NCBI RefSeq assembly: GCF_000165425.1
Contig: NW_001799266.1
Span: 186,001-250,000, forward strand
DNA: 64,000 nt
Reading direction: 5' to 3'
DNA from: Paramecium tetraurelia
Lineage: Eukaryota > Ciliophora > Oligohymenophorea > Peniculida > Parameciidae
Position numbers and translations under genes: made by a program. Below, in pieces: positions 48,130 to 59,533 of the stretch; within the stretch, counting starts at the first letter, position 1, and every line of letters begins with the position of its first letter. The notes beneath the pieces are model-generated. The model saw only the letters and a program-made list of their open reading frames with translations. It made no database searches and had not been told where the DNA came from.

Positions 48130-50097
48130 ATGGAGTAATATATTGATCACGAACTTACAATCCAACAATTCTTCAAGTAGCATCAAATAACATCACCTCT
48201 ACTCTCCCAACTCAAAAGGGAGTTCGGTATCATCAAGCATCCCACTTTTATAATGAATAATTTGCTCTAAGTAATTTTAATAGCAAAAATTAGATCATCC
48301 AACACAAGAAACATTTAACATGTATTGAAGCACCAAAATAAAGTGGAAGAACTATGTCCTGTCTGTTAATTATTTTGGATTAGTTTTTGAAATCTTTAGA
48401 TCATTTCACTCCTGATGAAGAAGTAATCATTAAATACATTATCATAGAATGGATATTATCTACTCGTTACTTCAGCAAGCAGAGAACAATCAGCACATTG
48501 TAAAACCATAGTTCAAAAGTTGCTTGACAACTATCCCTAAGAGATTGCCTTGCTTGATATTAATTCATAATTTCCTCTGAATGCTAAGAGTATCATATTC
48601 AGTAAAATATTCTTAGAATGATTAATATAACATTGTATTACCACCTTGTTACATAACCATCTATATTGTTTGCCACCTACTATTCTGTGAGTAAATTAAA
48701 GGCTAGTGGTAAGGTAGATAATAAATGTTTCTAATTTGCTTTATTTGATGATTGCAATCTAGCCACACTCTATGGTGGATAACATCAATTGGAAACAGTT
48801 TCTAAGTGGATTTCCAAGAATCAATTCACAATTTATATTGGAGATGAAAAATTGATTGAAGTTATACTTGGAAAGGCAATTACAGTTGCTAAAATTGAAG
48901 AGGATTAGGAAGAATAGGAATAAGAAGATAGAGTCATTTAATAAACTAATAATGCATTGCCCAATTTGTTTTACTATTTTTATTCAGACTTTACTTAATA
49001 ATAGATAGTCCTTTACATCACTTTGAAACTTAACCTTGTCTAAGGAAAGACACTTATTATAGTTTAAAATTTGTTTGAGATTTACTATTTGCAATTACTT
49101 TTTTAAAGATGTAATATCGAAAGATATCAAATTTATAACCATGAAAACCCAAAAAGACTTAAATATTATACATTGTCAACTTTCAATACTGGAGTTATCT
49201 AAATACTTGTAGCTACTGCCAATGTCTTCTTAGATCTGGAAAATGAATTCTTTGAAAGAAGCAAGTAACAAACTAAAAAATCCAAATAACCTTATACTCT
49301 AAAGAAGTTAGATAATATCATTTTGTATAATTTATTGCCAAATGAATTACCAGATTAAATATTAAAATCTGTGAGCAATACTGTATGTATAGCTTCAAAT
49401 AATGAATAAAATGTTGAAACAGTTATGTAGTTTGTAAACACTGAGTATAATAATATTAATTGCAAAGAATATCCTATAAAATAAAATGAAATTGAGGCAT
49501 TCCGTTATCGTATAGAAGATACAACCAAAAATATATCTAAATATTAAGTTAAAATGGCTGAGCAAATCGATTTCAAAAAGAAGATGATCAAATCACCAGA
49601 TCTAGTGGAGTACTTTTAATAGAATTAGAAAGAAAAAGAATTGTTGTAAGATCAAATCGTATAATTAAAGAAGAAGTTAAATAGATCAGCAATATAATTG
49701 CCATAAGGTATCAATATATAAAAATGTCTTAGGTCCTGTATCTGAATATTTGTTACCAGAATTCATCAAGAAGTAAAGGAAGATGCAGGGAGATTAATCG
49801 AAGGTCAAAGTGCTTGTGAGAGTTCATGATTAAATTACTGATAAATTGATAAGGAAAAGAAGATTGTTGAATGATGAATAGAATAACAATATGTTGCCTG
49901 AGTAAGAAGAGAAACCTAGAACAAAGAAGCCTGAGAATTAATATGTGACAATCAATCAAGAAGACGAGGATCCTGAATTAGTTGATTCATCTCGTCTTAG
50001 ACCCATAAGTGGTAAGAAAACTTGGAAGTTGAAACATGGATTCAAATTGAAAAAGAGAAACAAGAGATTGGAAAGGAAAGGAGTCTTCACTACCTGA
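48130..50097 (+). CDS. DDX56/Dbp9-like RNA helicase, catalytically degenerate
   Basis: Overall order matches the nucleolar DEAD-box protein DDX56/Dbp9 (60S biogenesis): an N-terminal RecA-like domain, FALFDDCNLATLYG at the motif II position, then a second RecA domain with LPNLFYYFYSDF, LKLNLVQGKTLIIVQNLFE, TGVIQILVATANVF, and a very basic C-terminus (GPVSEYLLPEFIKKQ ... KLKHGFKLKKRNKR). Catalytic motifs are eroded: APKQSGRTMS replaces AxTGxGKT, DDCN replaces DEAD, and no HRxGRxxR is seen. Introns of 23, 25 and 25 nt are clear. A frame change near 48630 is unresolved (net one base missing). ATG 48130, TGA 50095-50097. Either a pseudo-enzyme that keeps a scaffold role, or a decaying copy. Confidence 0.65.
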
Positions 50098-50166
50098 GTG
50101 TATATAAATTAATTTATTTAACAATTTTATAGAATATTGTATGATATATAAATGTTCATGAATAAT

Positions 50167-53017
50167 TCATTAATCCTTTGGCTGATTTGTTAGAACTTCT
50201 TTGAATGAAAATGGCATAAACTTAATACCATCAGCTTTATAGAATTTGCTTTAGAATTCCACCCATTACAATCTTAGAGCATGTAAGAAACATTCCATAA
50301 GATCCATGCACATTAAAACTAATCATACATAAATATATATATACCTCCAATAGTGCAATGTAGAAAGACAGGCCATCCAATGACTAAGACAATTACATTT
50401 CCATCTTCAATTCCTGCACCAATACACTTCTCGAAAAACACTTTAGCCAATTATCCATGTGCTAAAGATAAGGCCCATAAACGCAAATATGATGCAGTAT
50501 TACTAATAGAACCAAGAACGAATTCGATGGTTTCAATAATCTAATGTACAGCAAGTTCTCCAATATCAAATTCGTCATGTCCATGTCCATGTTCTCCAGT
50601 CTTTTCTGGTTATTTAGGTAATAATTTTTATGGTTAATCATTTTGTAAATCTTCTTCTGCTACTTACTCTTTGAGTCTCTGTTCTTCCAATTGTTTTCTT
50701 CTTTACTCCTTCTCTTTTTCCTTTTATATTAATTACAATCTTAATTCTTCGGCCAAAGCACTTTAATTAATTGATTTTTGGCTCGATTGAACAGGCAACA
50801 AGGCTTCCTTGCTTTCATCTTTGGGTTCAAGTGCTTTTGAAGGCTTCTTCTCATGCTCTTTTCCAGAGTAGTGTTGAATAACCTCGACAATGGGTTTAGG
50901 TAGAAGCATCCAAGGAATGCATAAGAATGACCAAAATAGAATAGATTATTAAAGAGACTCTTGAGACTCTAAGTCAAACAATGGTTTTCCTTCTGTGGAA
51001 CCTCCTTATAGAGGGATATTGATCATAGCATTGATGATTGATGGAGCCTAATCAGTTCTACCTTCCCAACTCTATCCCCATTTCAACATGATCATCACTC
51101 CCATGTAACCGAAAGTTATGCACATAAATATCAATTGTGGGAGGAATTCACAAATAAATGATAAGTAATCTTTAAAATATAGATTGTTGACTCCTTTTAA
51201 GAGAATACCAAAAATCATTTGAGAGACTCCATAAATGATTGCAAACTTCATCTTGAAAGAATTGAAGAAGTTCAATTCATTGCTTGCTATGTACCATTTA
51301 GGATCAAATCCAATCGGGTAGGTACATCCTTTAATATAAACAGTTTCTTCAGAATCAGGGACATTTTCAAAACAACTTCCAAATATATTCCAAGTCAAAG
51401 ACATGAAATCATTATAAATAATACCACAATAGAGTGCACACAAACCCATCAGTAGGAATAAATATCTAACCTAAACTAAAGCAGCAAAATCAGGCAGTTT
51501 TTTTAGAGTGTCAGCATTTTTGACTAAAAGGAATGCTAAAACAAATAGAACACCACCATGACCAATATCTCCAAACATAATACCAAACATGAAAGGGAAA
51601 AACATAACGGCAAACATTCCAGGGTTCACTTCCTTATACCTGGGGATTCCGTAAGTGTTGACAATTTCTTGGAATACATTATTGAATTCATTTATCTTAA
51701 AGTAAGTGGGTGTAAGCACTTTCTCAGGTGGTTCCAATTCAATAATTTATCCAACTGAAACGTTGCTTTAGGAGACACTCAATTGGTGTAATCCGTATGA
51801 TGCAATTCAGCTTCTATATGTTTGGGTGCCCAAAAGAACCCTATATAAATTCTTTCTTTCTGATAAAGGTAATTTAGATTGGTATATAATGCTTTCTCTT
51901 TCACCATTATCAACTTACTCATTTCCAACAATGATATTTTCAATTATGGTTATATTTAAGCATACTCCAATAATAATTCCTTTATCTTACCAGCTGTCAA
52001 TCTCAATAACTAAAAGTTAAATGGCATCATACATTGTCGCATTCATCCAAAGAACGATCCAATTCTAATGTCTTTTAGACTAACAACTAAGGATCATCTG
52101 GAAGTACAAATTTGGCACAATTAAACGAATCACAAATTTTGTTGAGTTTGGCTCTCAAAAAATCTTATCCTCCTCCTGTATACACAATCAGAAACACTGT
52201 TCTTTGCTTTTCCAAATTTTTAGCAGCCGACTTATCAGAATCCAAGTTCCCCGATTCTAATGAGGCATCAATTCTTGAATATTCTATATCAGACATCACA
52301 ATCCATGCGTTTCCTTTGGAGGCTCTGAACACCATTCTTTTAAAACGGTTGGCTTCTAATCTGTCAACCACTCCCACCAAATAATTTAGATTATAAACTA
52401 TTGTCATTATAACATACAATTTATACGTGGTTGTGCTACTTTTTGTTGTTCTGGTATACCACCTATCTGTGGATTTATAGCCACATTCCTACCCTTCGTG
52501 TAATAGGTTGGACCCAATACTTCCTTTGATTTTATCAAAACTGCCTTGTGTTCAAACAAAGTGTTTTTACGAACAGAGATTTGCTCCAAATTCTGAATTT
52601 GTTCTATCAATTGAGCTTTGAGATAAAGACCAATGTTTACAATATTTTTCATCCAAAGTACTCTCAATTAGATCAAACCATTTATCTTCACTTTAGCTTA
52701 TATCCTTAGTATATTAGGACATTTTTTCTAAGAATTATTAATAATCAGAGCATTTCAGATTCTTTATTTTGTACTTCAACATCTCCACTTCCAATACATT
52801 TAACTTACTGATAACTTCATCTGCTCTTCGGATGTATTGATAAAAAGGTCGATTCACATGGGGCTCATCTGGTGACATATCCACCACTTAGACCTTAAAT
52901 ATAGATTCCATTCCCTACCATACTCAATTTTCCCATCTCATTGAACACATTCCATGCACTTTCCTTAGGTACTATTATCTAATAATATGCCATAGTCTCC
53001 GATCTAAAGAAACTCAT
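50167..53017 (-). CDS. V-type H+-ATPase subunit a (V0 sector)
   Basis: Subunit a is the membrane stator that forms the proton half-channels and targets the pump. The N-terminal domain starts MSFFRSETMAYYQIIVPKES and, after a 25-nt intron, continues LSMVQVVDMSPDEPHVNRPF (the LGxVQFxDLN site). The membrane half is textbook: MFFPFMFGIMFGDIGHGG, NSFKMKFAIIYGVSQMIFG, PQLIFMCITFGYMGVMIMLK, WALSLAHGQLAKVFF and the C-terminal FLHALRLQWVEFQSKFYKAD. A 26-nt intron lies just before that last block. ATG 53017, TGA 50167-50169. Paramecium is known to have an unusually large set of subunit-a genes addressing pumps to different organelles (contractile vacuole, trichocysts, phagosomes); which one this is cannot be told. 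Confidence 0.93.
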
Positions 53018-53707
53018 TAATAAGATATAAATAATATTTATGTTAATTTAAGAAGCATTAATAAATTATTTATAAAACAGAACCATTTCAATCTTATTAT
53101 TTAATCGACCCTCCCACTCCAAATTTATAAGTTCACATTCACTTCTATATAACTGAATACCATACAATTATAAACTAACTTAAGAAAATTAACATTCTTA
53201 ATTAATTTCCTTTTGTAATTATTTCCCACGAATTTCAATTATTCATTCCATTTTTCATCTTCCCAAAAATTTCCGTTATTTCACTTATTTATGAATGAAC
53301 TTCAAGACCCCTAATTCAACCACAATAGAACCATTAATCTATAAAAATACATAAATAAATTAGAACAGCCTAGAAGTCAGAAAATATTTAAAATTCAAAT
53401 TTCTTTGATTAGTTGCTAAATAACTAACCTAATTGGTACCTCAAAAGAAGGTTTTCCTTAAAATAATTATGATGACAAAGATTATACTACATAATAACTT
53501 TATTATTTTTTTGAAGATGTTATATATCTTAATATAAAATTCAAGGTTTCTTTTTTTTATTTGATAACATATTATTGATTTTATGGAAATAGTGATATAA
53601 AACGATAGACAGTTTGGATGAAAATGAGTAAGAAATCAATATTATCAATCTGGAATAAAGAATCATTATTAATAAAGAAAATATAAAATAATTAAAGAAT
53701 TTAATTA
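53018..53707. other. AT-rich intergenic region between divergent genes
   Basis: About 690 bp between the V-ATPase start (minus) and the ABCE1 start (plus). It contains the two upstream regions and no frame that looks coding. A block of C-rich AT sequence (about 53100-53350) differs slightly in composition from the rest but shows no recognisable element. Confidence 0.5.
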
Positions 53708-55557
53708 ATGGAGGAATCAAAGTTAAGAATTGCCATCATCAATAAAGACAGATGTAAACCATAGCGTTGTGCTTTGGAATGTAAGAAGAATTGCCCAATT
53801 AATAAGAGTGAGAAATTGTGTATAGAGGTTACAAAGTAAAGCAAAACATGCACAATAAATGAATCATTATGCATTGGATGTGCCATTTGTGTAAAGAAAT
53901 GTCCATTCAAAGCAATCATGATTATCAATTTACCCAAAGATTTATCTAAAGAATTGACTCATTAATACGGAGCCAACTCATTCAAATTGCATAGATTACC
54001 AACACCTAGACCTGGATAAGTTTTAGGATTAGTTGGAACCAATGGTATTGGAAAGTCAACTGCATTGTAAATTCTAAGTGGAAAAGTGTAACCTAATTTG
54101 GGTTTATATAAAGAGCCACCTACAGTAGAATAGATATTGAAGTATTTTAGAGGTAGTGAATTACAGAGCTATTTATAAAAAGTGTTTGAGGGTAAGGTCA
54201 AGGCTGTAATCAAACCATAATATGTGGATTCTATTGGTAAGGCAGTCAAAGGGAAAGTTGGAGATGTTATTAAGAATAAGGATAAATTGAATAGAGCAGA
54301 TTAATTGTTGAAGGATTTAGAATTGAATCATTTATTGGATAGAGAAATAAGTATGTTGTCAGGAGGTGAATTGTAAAGATTTGCAATTTTGATGGCTTGT
54401 ATTTCTGAAAGTGATTGTTTGATGCTTGATGAACCAACATCTTATTTGGACATCAAATAAAGAGTAGTGGCATCTAGAATCATTAGAAATCAAGTGAGAG
54501 ATAACAATTATCTTATTATTGTTGAACATGATCTATCCATTTTAGATTATCTATCCGATTTTATTTGTTGTCTTTATGGTGAATAAACAGCTTATGGTAT
54601 AGTGACAATGCCTTTTTCAGTTAGAGAAGGTATCAATATATTCTTGGCTGGATTTGTACCAACTGAAAATATGAGATTCAGAGACTATGAATTAAATTTC
54701 AAGATATCAGATAATTTAGAAATGTTGGAGAACCAAAAACAAAAGAAAAACTATTAATATCCTGACATGAAGAAAGTGTAAGGAGAATTTTCATTGTAAA
54801 TCAAAGCAGGAGGTTTCAATAATTCAGAAATTGTTGTCTTATTGGGAGAAAATGGAACTGGAAAAACTACATTCATCAAGATGTTGGCAGGAAAGGACAA
54901 AGATGCTGTTGATGTCCCCAGATTGAGTGTCAGTTACAAACCATAAATGATTGCACCAACATTCGATGGAACTGTTTAAGAGCTATTCAGATCTAAATTA
55001 CAAGATAGTCATAGAAATCCTTAATTCCAAAACTGATGTGTATAAGCCATTGAGAATTGAAGACTTGGAAGATAATGAGGTTAAGAAATTGTCAGGAGGT
55101 GAATTGTAAAGAGTCGCTTTGATTCTTGCTTTAGGTAAACCAGCTGAGGTTTATCTATTGGATGAACCCTCTGCCTATTTAGATGCAGAGTAAAGAGTTG
55201 CCACATCTAAATTGATTAAAAGATATATTATGAATACTAAAAGAGCAGGATTTGTTGTTGAACATGATTTCATTATGGCAACTTATTTGGCAGATAAGTA
55301 ATAATATTATTCTATATCCCAAGAGTCGTAGTCTATGAGGGTGTTCCAGGCAAAGCTTGCGTTGCTAATACACCTGAAGATTTATTGACAGGAATGAACA
55401 AGTTCTTGAATGTGCTTAATATTACATTTAGAAGAGGTATACTCACTTTTATTACTGTTTAGATCCAACCAACTTTAGACCAAGAATCAATAAAATGGAT
55501 TCTATTTTGGATAGAGAGTAGAAACAAAGTGGTAACTATTTCTGTTTAGATGAATGA
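53708..55557 (+). CDS. ABCE1: ABCE1 / RLI1 ribosome-recycling ATPase
   Basis: Soluble ABC protein that splits ribosomes after termination. In order: two 4Fe-4S clusters ([35 protein letters not shown]), NBD1 with Walker [10 protein letters not shown], signature LSGGELQ and Walker [10 protein letters not shown], then NBD2 with [21 protein letters not shown] and LDEPSAYLD, ending SGNYFCLDE as in all eukaryotes. Introns of 26 nt (after YLADK) and 26 nt (after TFRR) fit. One extra A in the run 55029-55032 breaks NBD2 ([14 protein letters not shown]); the spliced length is 3n+1 accordingly. Since ABCE1 is normally single-copy and essential, this is most simply a sequence error. ATG 53708, TGA 55555-55557. 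Confidence 0.95.
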
Positions 55558-55599
55558 AAATTCTTATTAAATTTACATAAATTATAAGTATATATTAAT

Positions 55600-56584
55600 A
55601 TGTAAGTTGGACTCAACAAGTTTGGATTTTCTTTTGATAAAAAAATAGGAAGTGGTTCTTTTGGACAAATCTTTTTAGGTACAACTTATTGAATAATCAT
55701 TAAGGAACAAACAAATAAAATGGACAGGATGTAGCTATTAAATTAGTATGACAATTTTTATACATCTAGGAAGCTATCGCCAATAAACATCCATAACTAA
55801 TCTTTGAGGGCAAGATCTACAAAGTATTACAAGGAGGATGTACATTGATAAAATATATATTAAGTGGGCATTCCATAATCCTATTGGGTTGGAAGTGAAG
55901 GAGAATACAATATATTAGTGATGGAACTACTTGGTCCCAACTTAGAAGATCTGTTTAATTAGTGCAAAAGACACTTTTCATTAAAAACAGTTTTAATGAT
56001 TGCCTAATAGATGCTTTAAAGAATTGAATTTATTCATAGCAAAAATCTAATTCATAGAGATATCAAACCTGACAATTTCCTAATTGGATTAAATTAAAAG
56101 AATGATTTAGTTTATATCATTGACTTTGGACTCTCTAAGAAATATCGAGATTAGAGAACTAGTATTTATATTGTCTAATGTTTTAGATCTCCATATACCA
56201 TATAGAGAAGGTAAAAGCTTGACAGGAACAGCTAGATATGCAAGTGTGAATACTCATTTAGGAGTTGAGTAGAGTAGAAGAGATGATTTAGAAGCAATTG
56301 GATATGTTTTGGTTTATTTTATAAATGGTTAATTACCTTGGTAAGGATTAAAAACAGATAATAAGAAAGATAAGTATGAAAAAATTGCTGAATCCAAAAT
56401 TGCTACATCAATCGAAAAATTGTGTGATGGATTACCTGAAGAGTTTTCCATTTATTTTAATTATTGCAAAAGCTTAAAATTCGAAGAGAGACCTGATTAT
56501 GTTTGGCTAAAGAAATTATTTAAAGATCTTTTTACAAGAATGAAATTTCCAAATGATAACATTTTTGATTGGACTAAATTATGA
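55600..56584 (+). CDS. Casein kinase 1 family protein kinase
   Basis: Four introns (26, 24, 25, 25 nt) give an exact 294-aa frame from ATG 55600 to TGA 56582. CK1 landmarks: glycine loop [10 protein letters not shown], catalytic Lys in [18 protein letters not shown], catalytic loop [19 protein letters not shown], and the CK1-specific [20 protein letters not shown] / [12 protein letters not shown] block replacing APE. It lacks an extended C-terminal tail, unlike CK1-delta/epsilon. It starts 42 nt after the ABCE1 stop. The 24-nt intron contains an in-frame TGA. Active-site residues are intact, so it should be active; CK1 genes are very numerous in Paramecium and the substrate is unknown. Confidence 0.93.
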
Positions 56585-56775
56585 TTATTCAAATTATTTA
56601 TTAGTGTTATTACAAAGTTTGAAATATTTGTTTATTTTCAAAAATCTACTTTAATATTATGAACACTTTAGATATATTTAATAACATAAAACATATATTA
56701 TATTGATTATTAAGAATTTCATTGATAATTCGTGCTTAATAATTATATTATAATTAATTTTTCATTAAATATAAC

Positions 56776-57900
56776 TCATAATAATCCACTTTATAATGTT
56801 GATTTCAATGTTAATAATGAATTTATTTACTCTTATTTTTGTTTATATTAAACTTATAGTTTTTAATACTAAATAATAGATTAATTGATTACTTCTTTCG
56901 CTTAGTCTACAATGTAAATGTCAGACTTTTCGCACTTTCTTTAACAAGCTTAGGACTTCTACTCTAAACTTCTGCATTATTGTGCAAGCTATATATAAGA
57001 TGGGAAAGTACTTTTTCTGTTTCGTTTTTATATAAATTAAATTATTGATTTGTTTTCTCAATAATCTATTAGAATTCCTCTGCTTTTTAGAGATGTGGAT
57101 TCAAATGAGCCTCTACTAATGCTTCTTCTTCTTTTATTTTTTATAATAAATCCTCTGAATTATCGGTTGTTCCCAGAGATTAGCTTATGTTATTGATTTA
57201 TTCAAATATTTTGGTTTCTCTTTCTTTTCTTTATGAATCTTTAAAATAATTATTGTATGTTATTACCTAATTTATTTAATTCTTCATCAAAGATTTTATC
57301 TCTTTTTTCAACATGTTCTTGAATTTCTTTCATTTTTTCCTTCAAAGCTTCATTTTCAGCTTAACTTTTATGTTTGGCATTAGAGACCTCTTCCATTTTA
57401 GTGGAGATGTCTTTGATTTCTTATTGAAATCCTTCAACTAATTCTGTTTTCTTTTATTTTTCCTCATCAACTACTTTGCTGTATTTTTCTTAATATTCAT
57501 TTAATTGATTAGTTTGAGTATTCCTAAAGCCCTCTAAGGTTTTAATTTGATTCTTTAATTTTGAATTCTCATTAAACACTTTTTTATTAGAATTAAAAAT
57601 TACCCTTTTCTTTCTCTTAAGTAGCTATCTCAAATTTCTTTGCAGAGAGTAATGCATCTTTATGTGCTGTTTTACTTTCATTAATGATTTTTTTTAATCT
57701 AGTAATCAAGGCTGTCTTGTCCTCCAAACTATCGAGTTGACTCTTAGAAATTTTAGATTGTCTGGCAATTTTTTTGAATTCGTCATCTCCTTTGAATCGT
57801 TGATGGAATTCTTCTAAATTTTACTCTACAATAACTCATAACATTTACATGTATACAATCCTTTGATTTGAGCAAAGAGATCGAAAACTGTGGGATTCAT
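56776..57900 (-). CDS. Taxilin family coiled-coil protein
   Basis: Four introns (23, 25, 28, 23 nt) give an exact frame of about 341 aa. After a short head (MNPTVFDLFAQIKGLYTQQN) the protein is a continuous coiled coil that follows the taxilin pattern: EEKQKKTELVEGFQQEIKDI, NEALKEKMKEIQEHVEKRDK, a second block QQIIEKTNQQFNLYKNETEK, and LAQQCRSLEQKSQACQRKCE. Taxilins bind free syntaxins and are linked to vesicle traffic and cilia or centrosome function. Stop assignment (56776) depends on the last 23-nt intron; without it the frame ends at 56805. Start ATG 57900. Confidence rests on the spacing and pattern of the coiled coil, which can mislead. Confidence 0.65.
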
Positions 57901-58123
57901 ATATTATTTTTGAAATTTTTATTATCTAAAATTAAAGAAAAATTCAAAAACAAAAATTATATATTTTAATCAGAACTGGCGAAGATTGTCGACATCTTAA
58001 TTTACGAAGTCGGAATTCTTGATCATCATATATACTATAAATTCATGATTTCCTTTTTATAGAATTAAGAATTCATTACCCAGATTGTGGGTTTTAATTA
58101 ATTTAAAATAAACTAAACTCAAC

Positions 58124-58884
58124 ATGGTATTCTATGTCTCTCATTATAGTAAATTGGCGATGATCAATAAGACGTCCAACACTCCATCCCAGACCTCGAC
58201 AACGTGAACATCAAATTAGGAGACGACGAAAAGAAAGTTAATCAAATCTCATCCAATACCGTCTCCCAAGTTCAATAACCTCCTCATCATGATGCCATAC
58301 CCATTTAACCACTCCCTCCTAAAACCGCAGATCCCTCCTTTCTTTCATAATTGTTTCATTGCCTATTTAAGGGCCTCGCCATCTTCGTGTAAGACAAGCA
58401 TTAAAATTAGATTCTTCATTCCAGAAGGCTTATTAAATCTAACCTATTGTTTTATAATTGTCGTGATTTTGTCAGCAATTGATTTTTGGACAGTCAAGAA
58501 CATCACTGGAAGGTAGCACTCGACATTATGATAGAAAACTGGTCGGTTTGAGATGGTGGTCAGAAGTAAAGGAAGATGGATCTGAAGAATGGATCTATGA
58601 GTGTTAAGTAGCCAATTTCATTCCAAATCCATTCAATTCAAATATCTTTTGGTTTGCTTAATTCGGAGTAGTCTTAACATGGGGAATTTTAATCTTATTA
58701 GATTTGATCGGATTAAGATGGTTTAATGTAAAATTTAAAATTAAAATAGGCTGTCTTAGCTATGACAGCATTTTGTTTGACTGGAATCAACTTTGTAGGA
58801 TTTTATAAGTGCAGAGGAGAACATCAAAAGAAAGCTAAAGAATACATGACTAAAATAGGTTTGAAGGCTATATAACAATGGTGA
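58124..58884 (+). CDS. TVP23: TVP23 family Golgi membrane protein
   Basis: Introns of 23, 22, 22 and 22 nt give an exact 223-aa frame ending at TGA 58882-58884. The first intron follows the ATG directly (58127-58149). The product has a polar N-terminus (about 75 residues, Asp/Gln/Pro-rich) and four membrane segments, with family landmarks [32 protein letters not shown] and the closing [19 protein letters not shown]23 proteins sit in late Golgi/TGN membranes with YIP-type partners and help retrieval of membrane proteins. Family assignment is strong from the [11 protein letters not shown]-LxGLRWW signature. Confidence 0.93.
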
Positions 58885-59533
58885 AAATATAATTATAATA
58901 ACTGAATACTTTTCATTCAAGTATTGTTATATCTGTTAATTTTTAATTTAAAACCTCATATATTTTTGTAATAAGTAAGTCATTGTCTTTGAACTTACAA
59001 TTGTGTTTAATTCATTAATTCCCTTAATTGTTCAATATTTATTTTATTCTATTTTAAATCAATTTATAACCTAATTCTATTTGATAATAATTGATAATGT
59101 GTTACATTGTAAAGAGAATTGAATTATGTCCATAGTTAATATGGTATTGATCTTTTATTTCAGTTTCAGATTATATTTATGATTCAAAAATAGAATTCTG
59201 ATTATGAGTATTTTTAATTCTCTCTATTTTCTACATTTTTAGATTTAATTTAGATACAAAAGAATATAGATTTATTATATTTATATAATAAAATAGAATA
59301 TATAATAATAAGTAATTTTATGTTTTAATTGATGATATTAAATCTTCAAATATCATTTGTAAAGGGTATAAATACATTGAATTTTGTGTGAGTAAGGCTT
59401 TTTATTATCTAGGATGTTTAAATATATGAAGAGATGAGCATATGAATCCAATTAGAAATAAACTTAGTTCCCTTGTCTAAGAGATGGAGTGCAATTGATA
59501 GTTAAATTATCTAATGTAAATGTTAGTTTCTCC
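58885..59533. other. AT-rich intergenic region between convergent genes
   Basis: About 650 bp between the stops of TVP23 (plus) and the calpain-like gene (minus). No coding-like frame or repeat is seen; it probably holds only the two 3' ends. Confidence 0.55.

Noticed and set aside
51219-52384. Several plus-strand open frames across 51-52.4 kb.
   Set aside because: They are antisense to the V-ATPase subunit a coding region and have no independent support.
55021-55040. Programmed +1 frameshifting of the Euplotes type.
   Set aside because: Euplotes sites are AAA-TAA/TAG-like slippery stops; here the breaks vary in sign and motif and cluster at homopolymers, and such recoding is not known in Paramecium.
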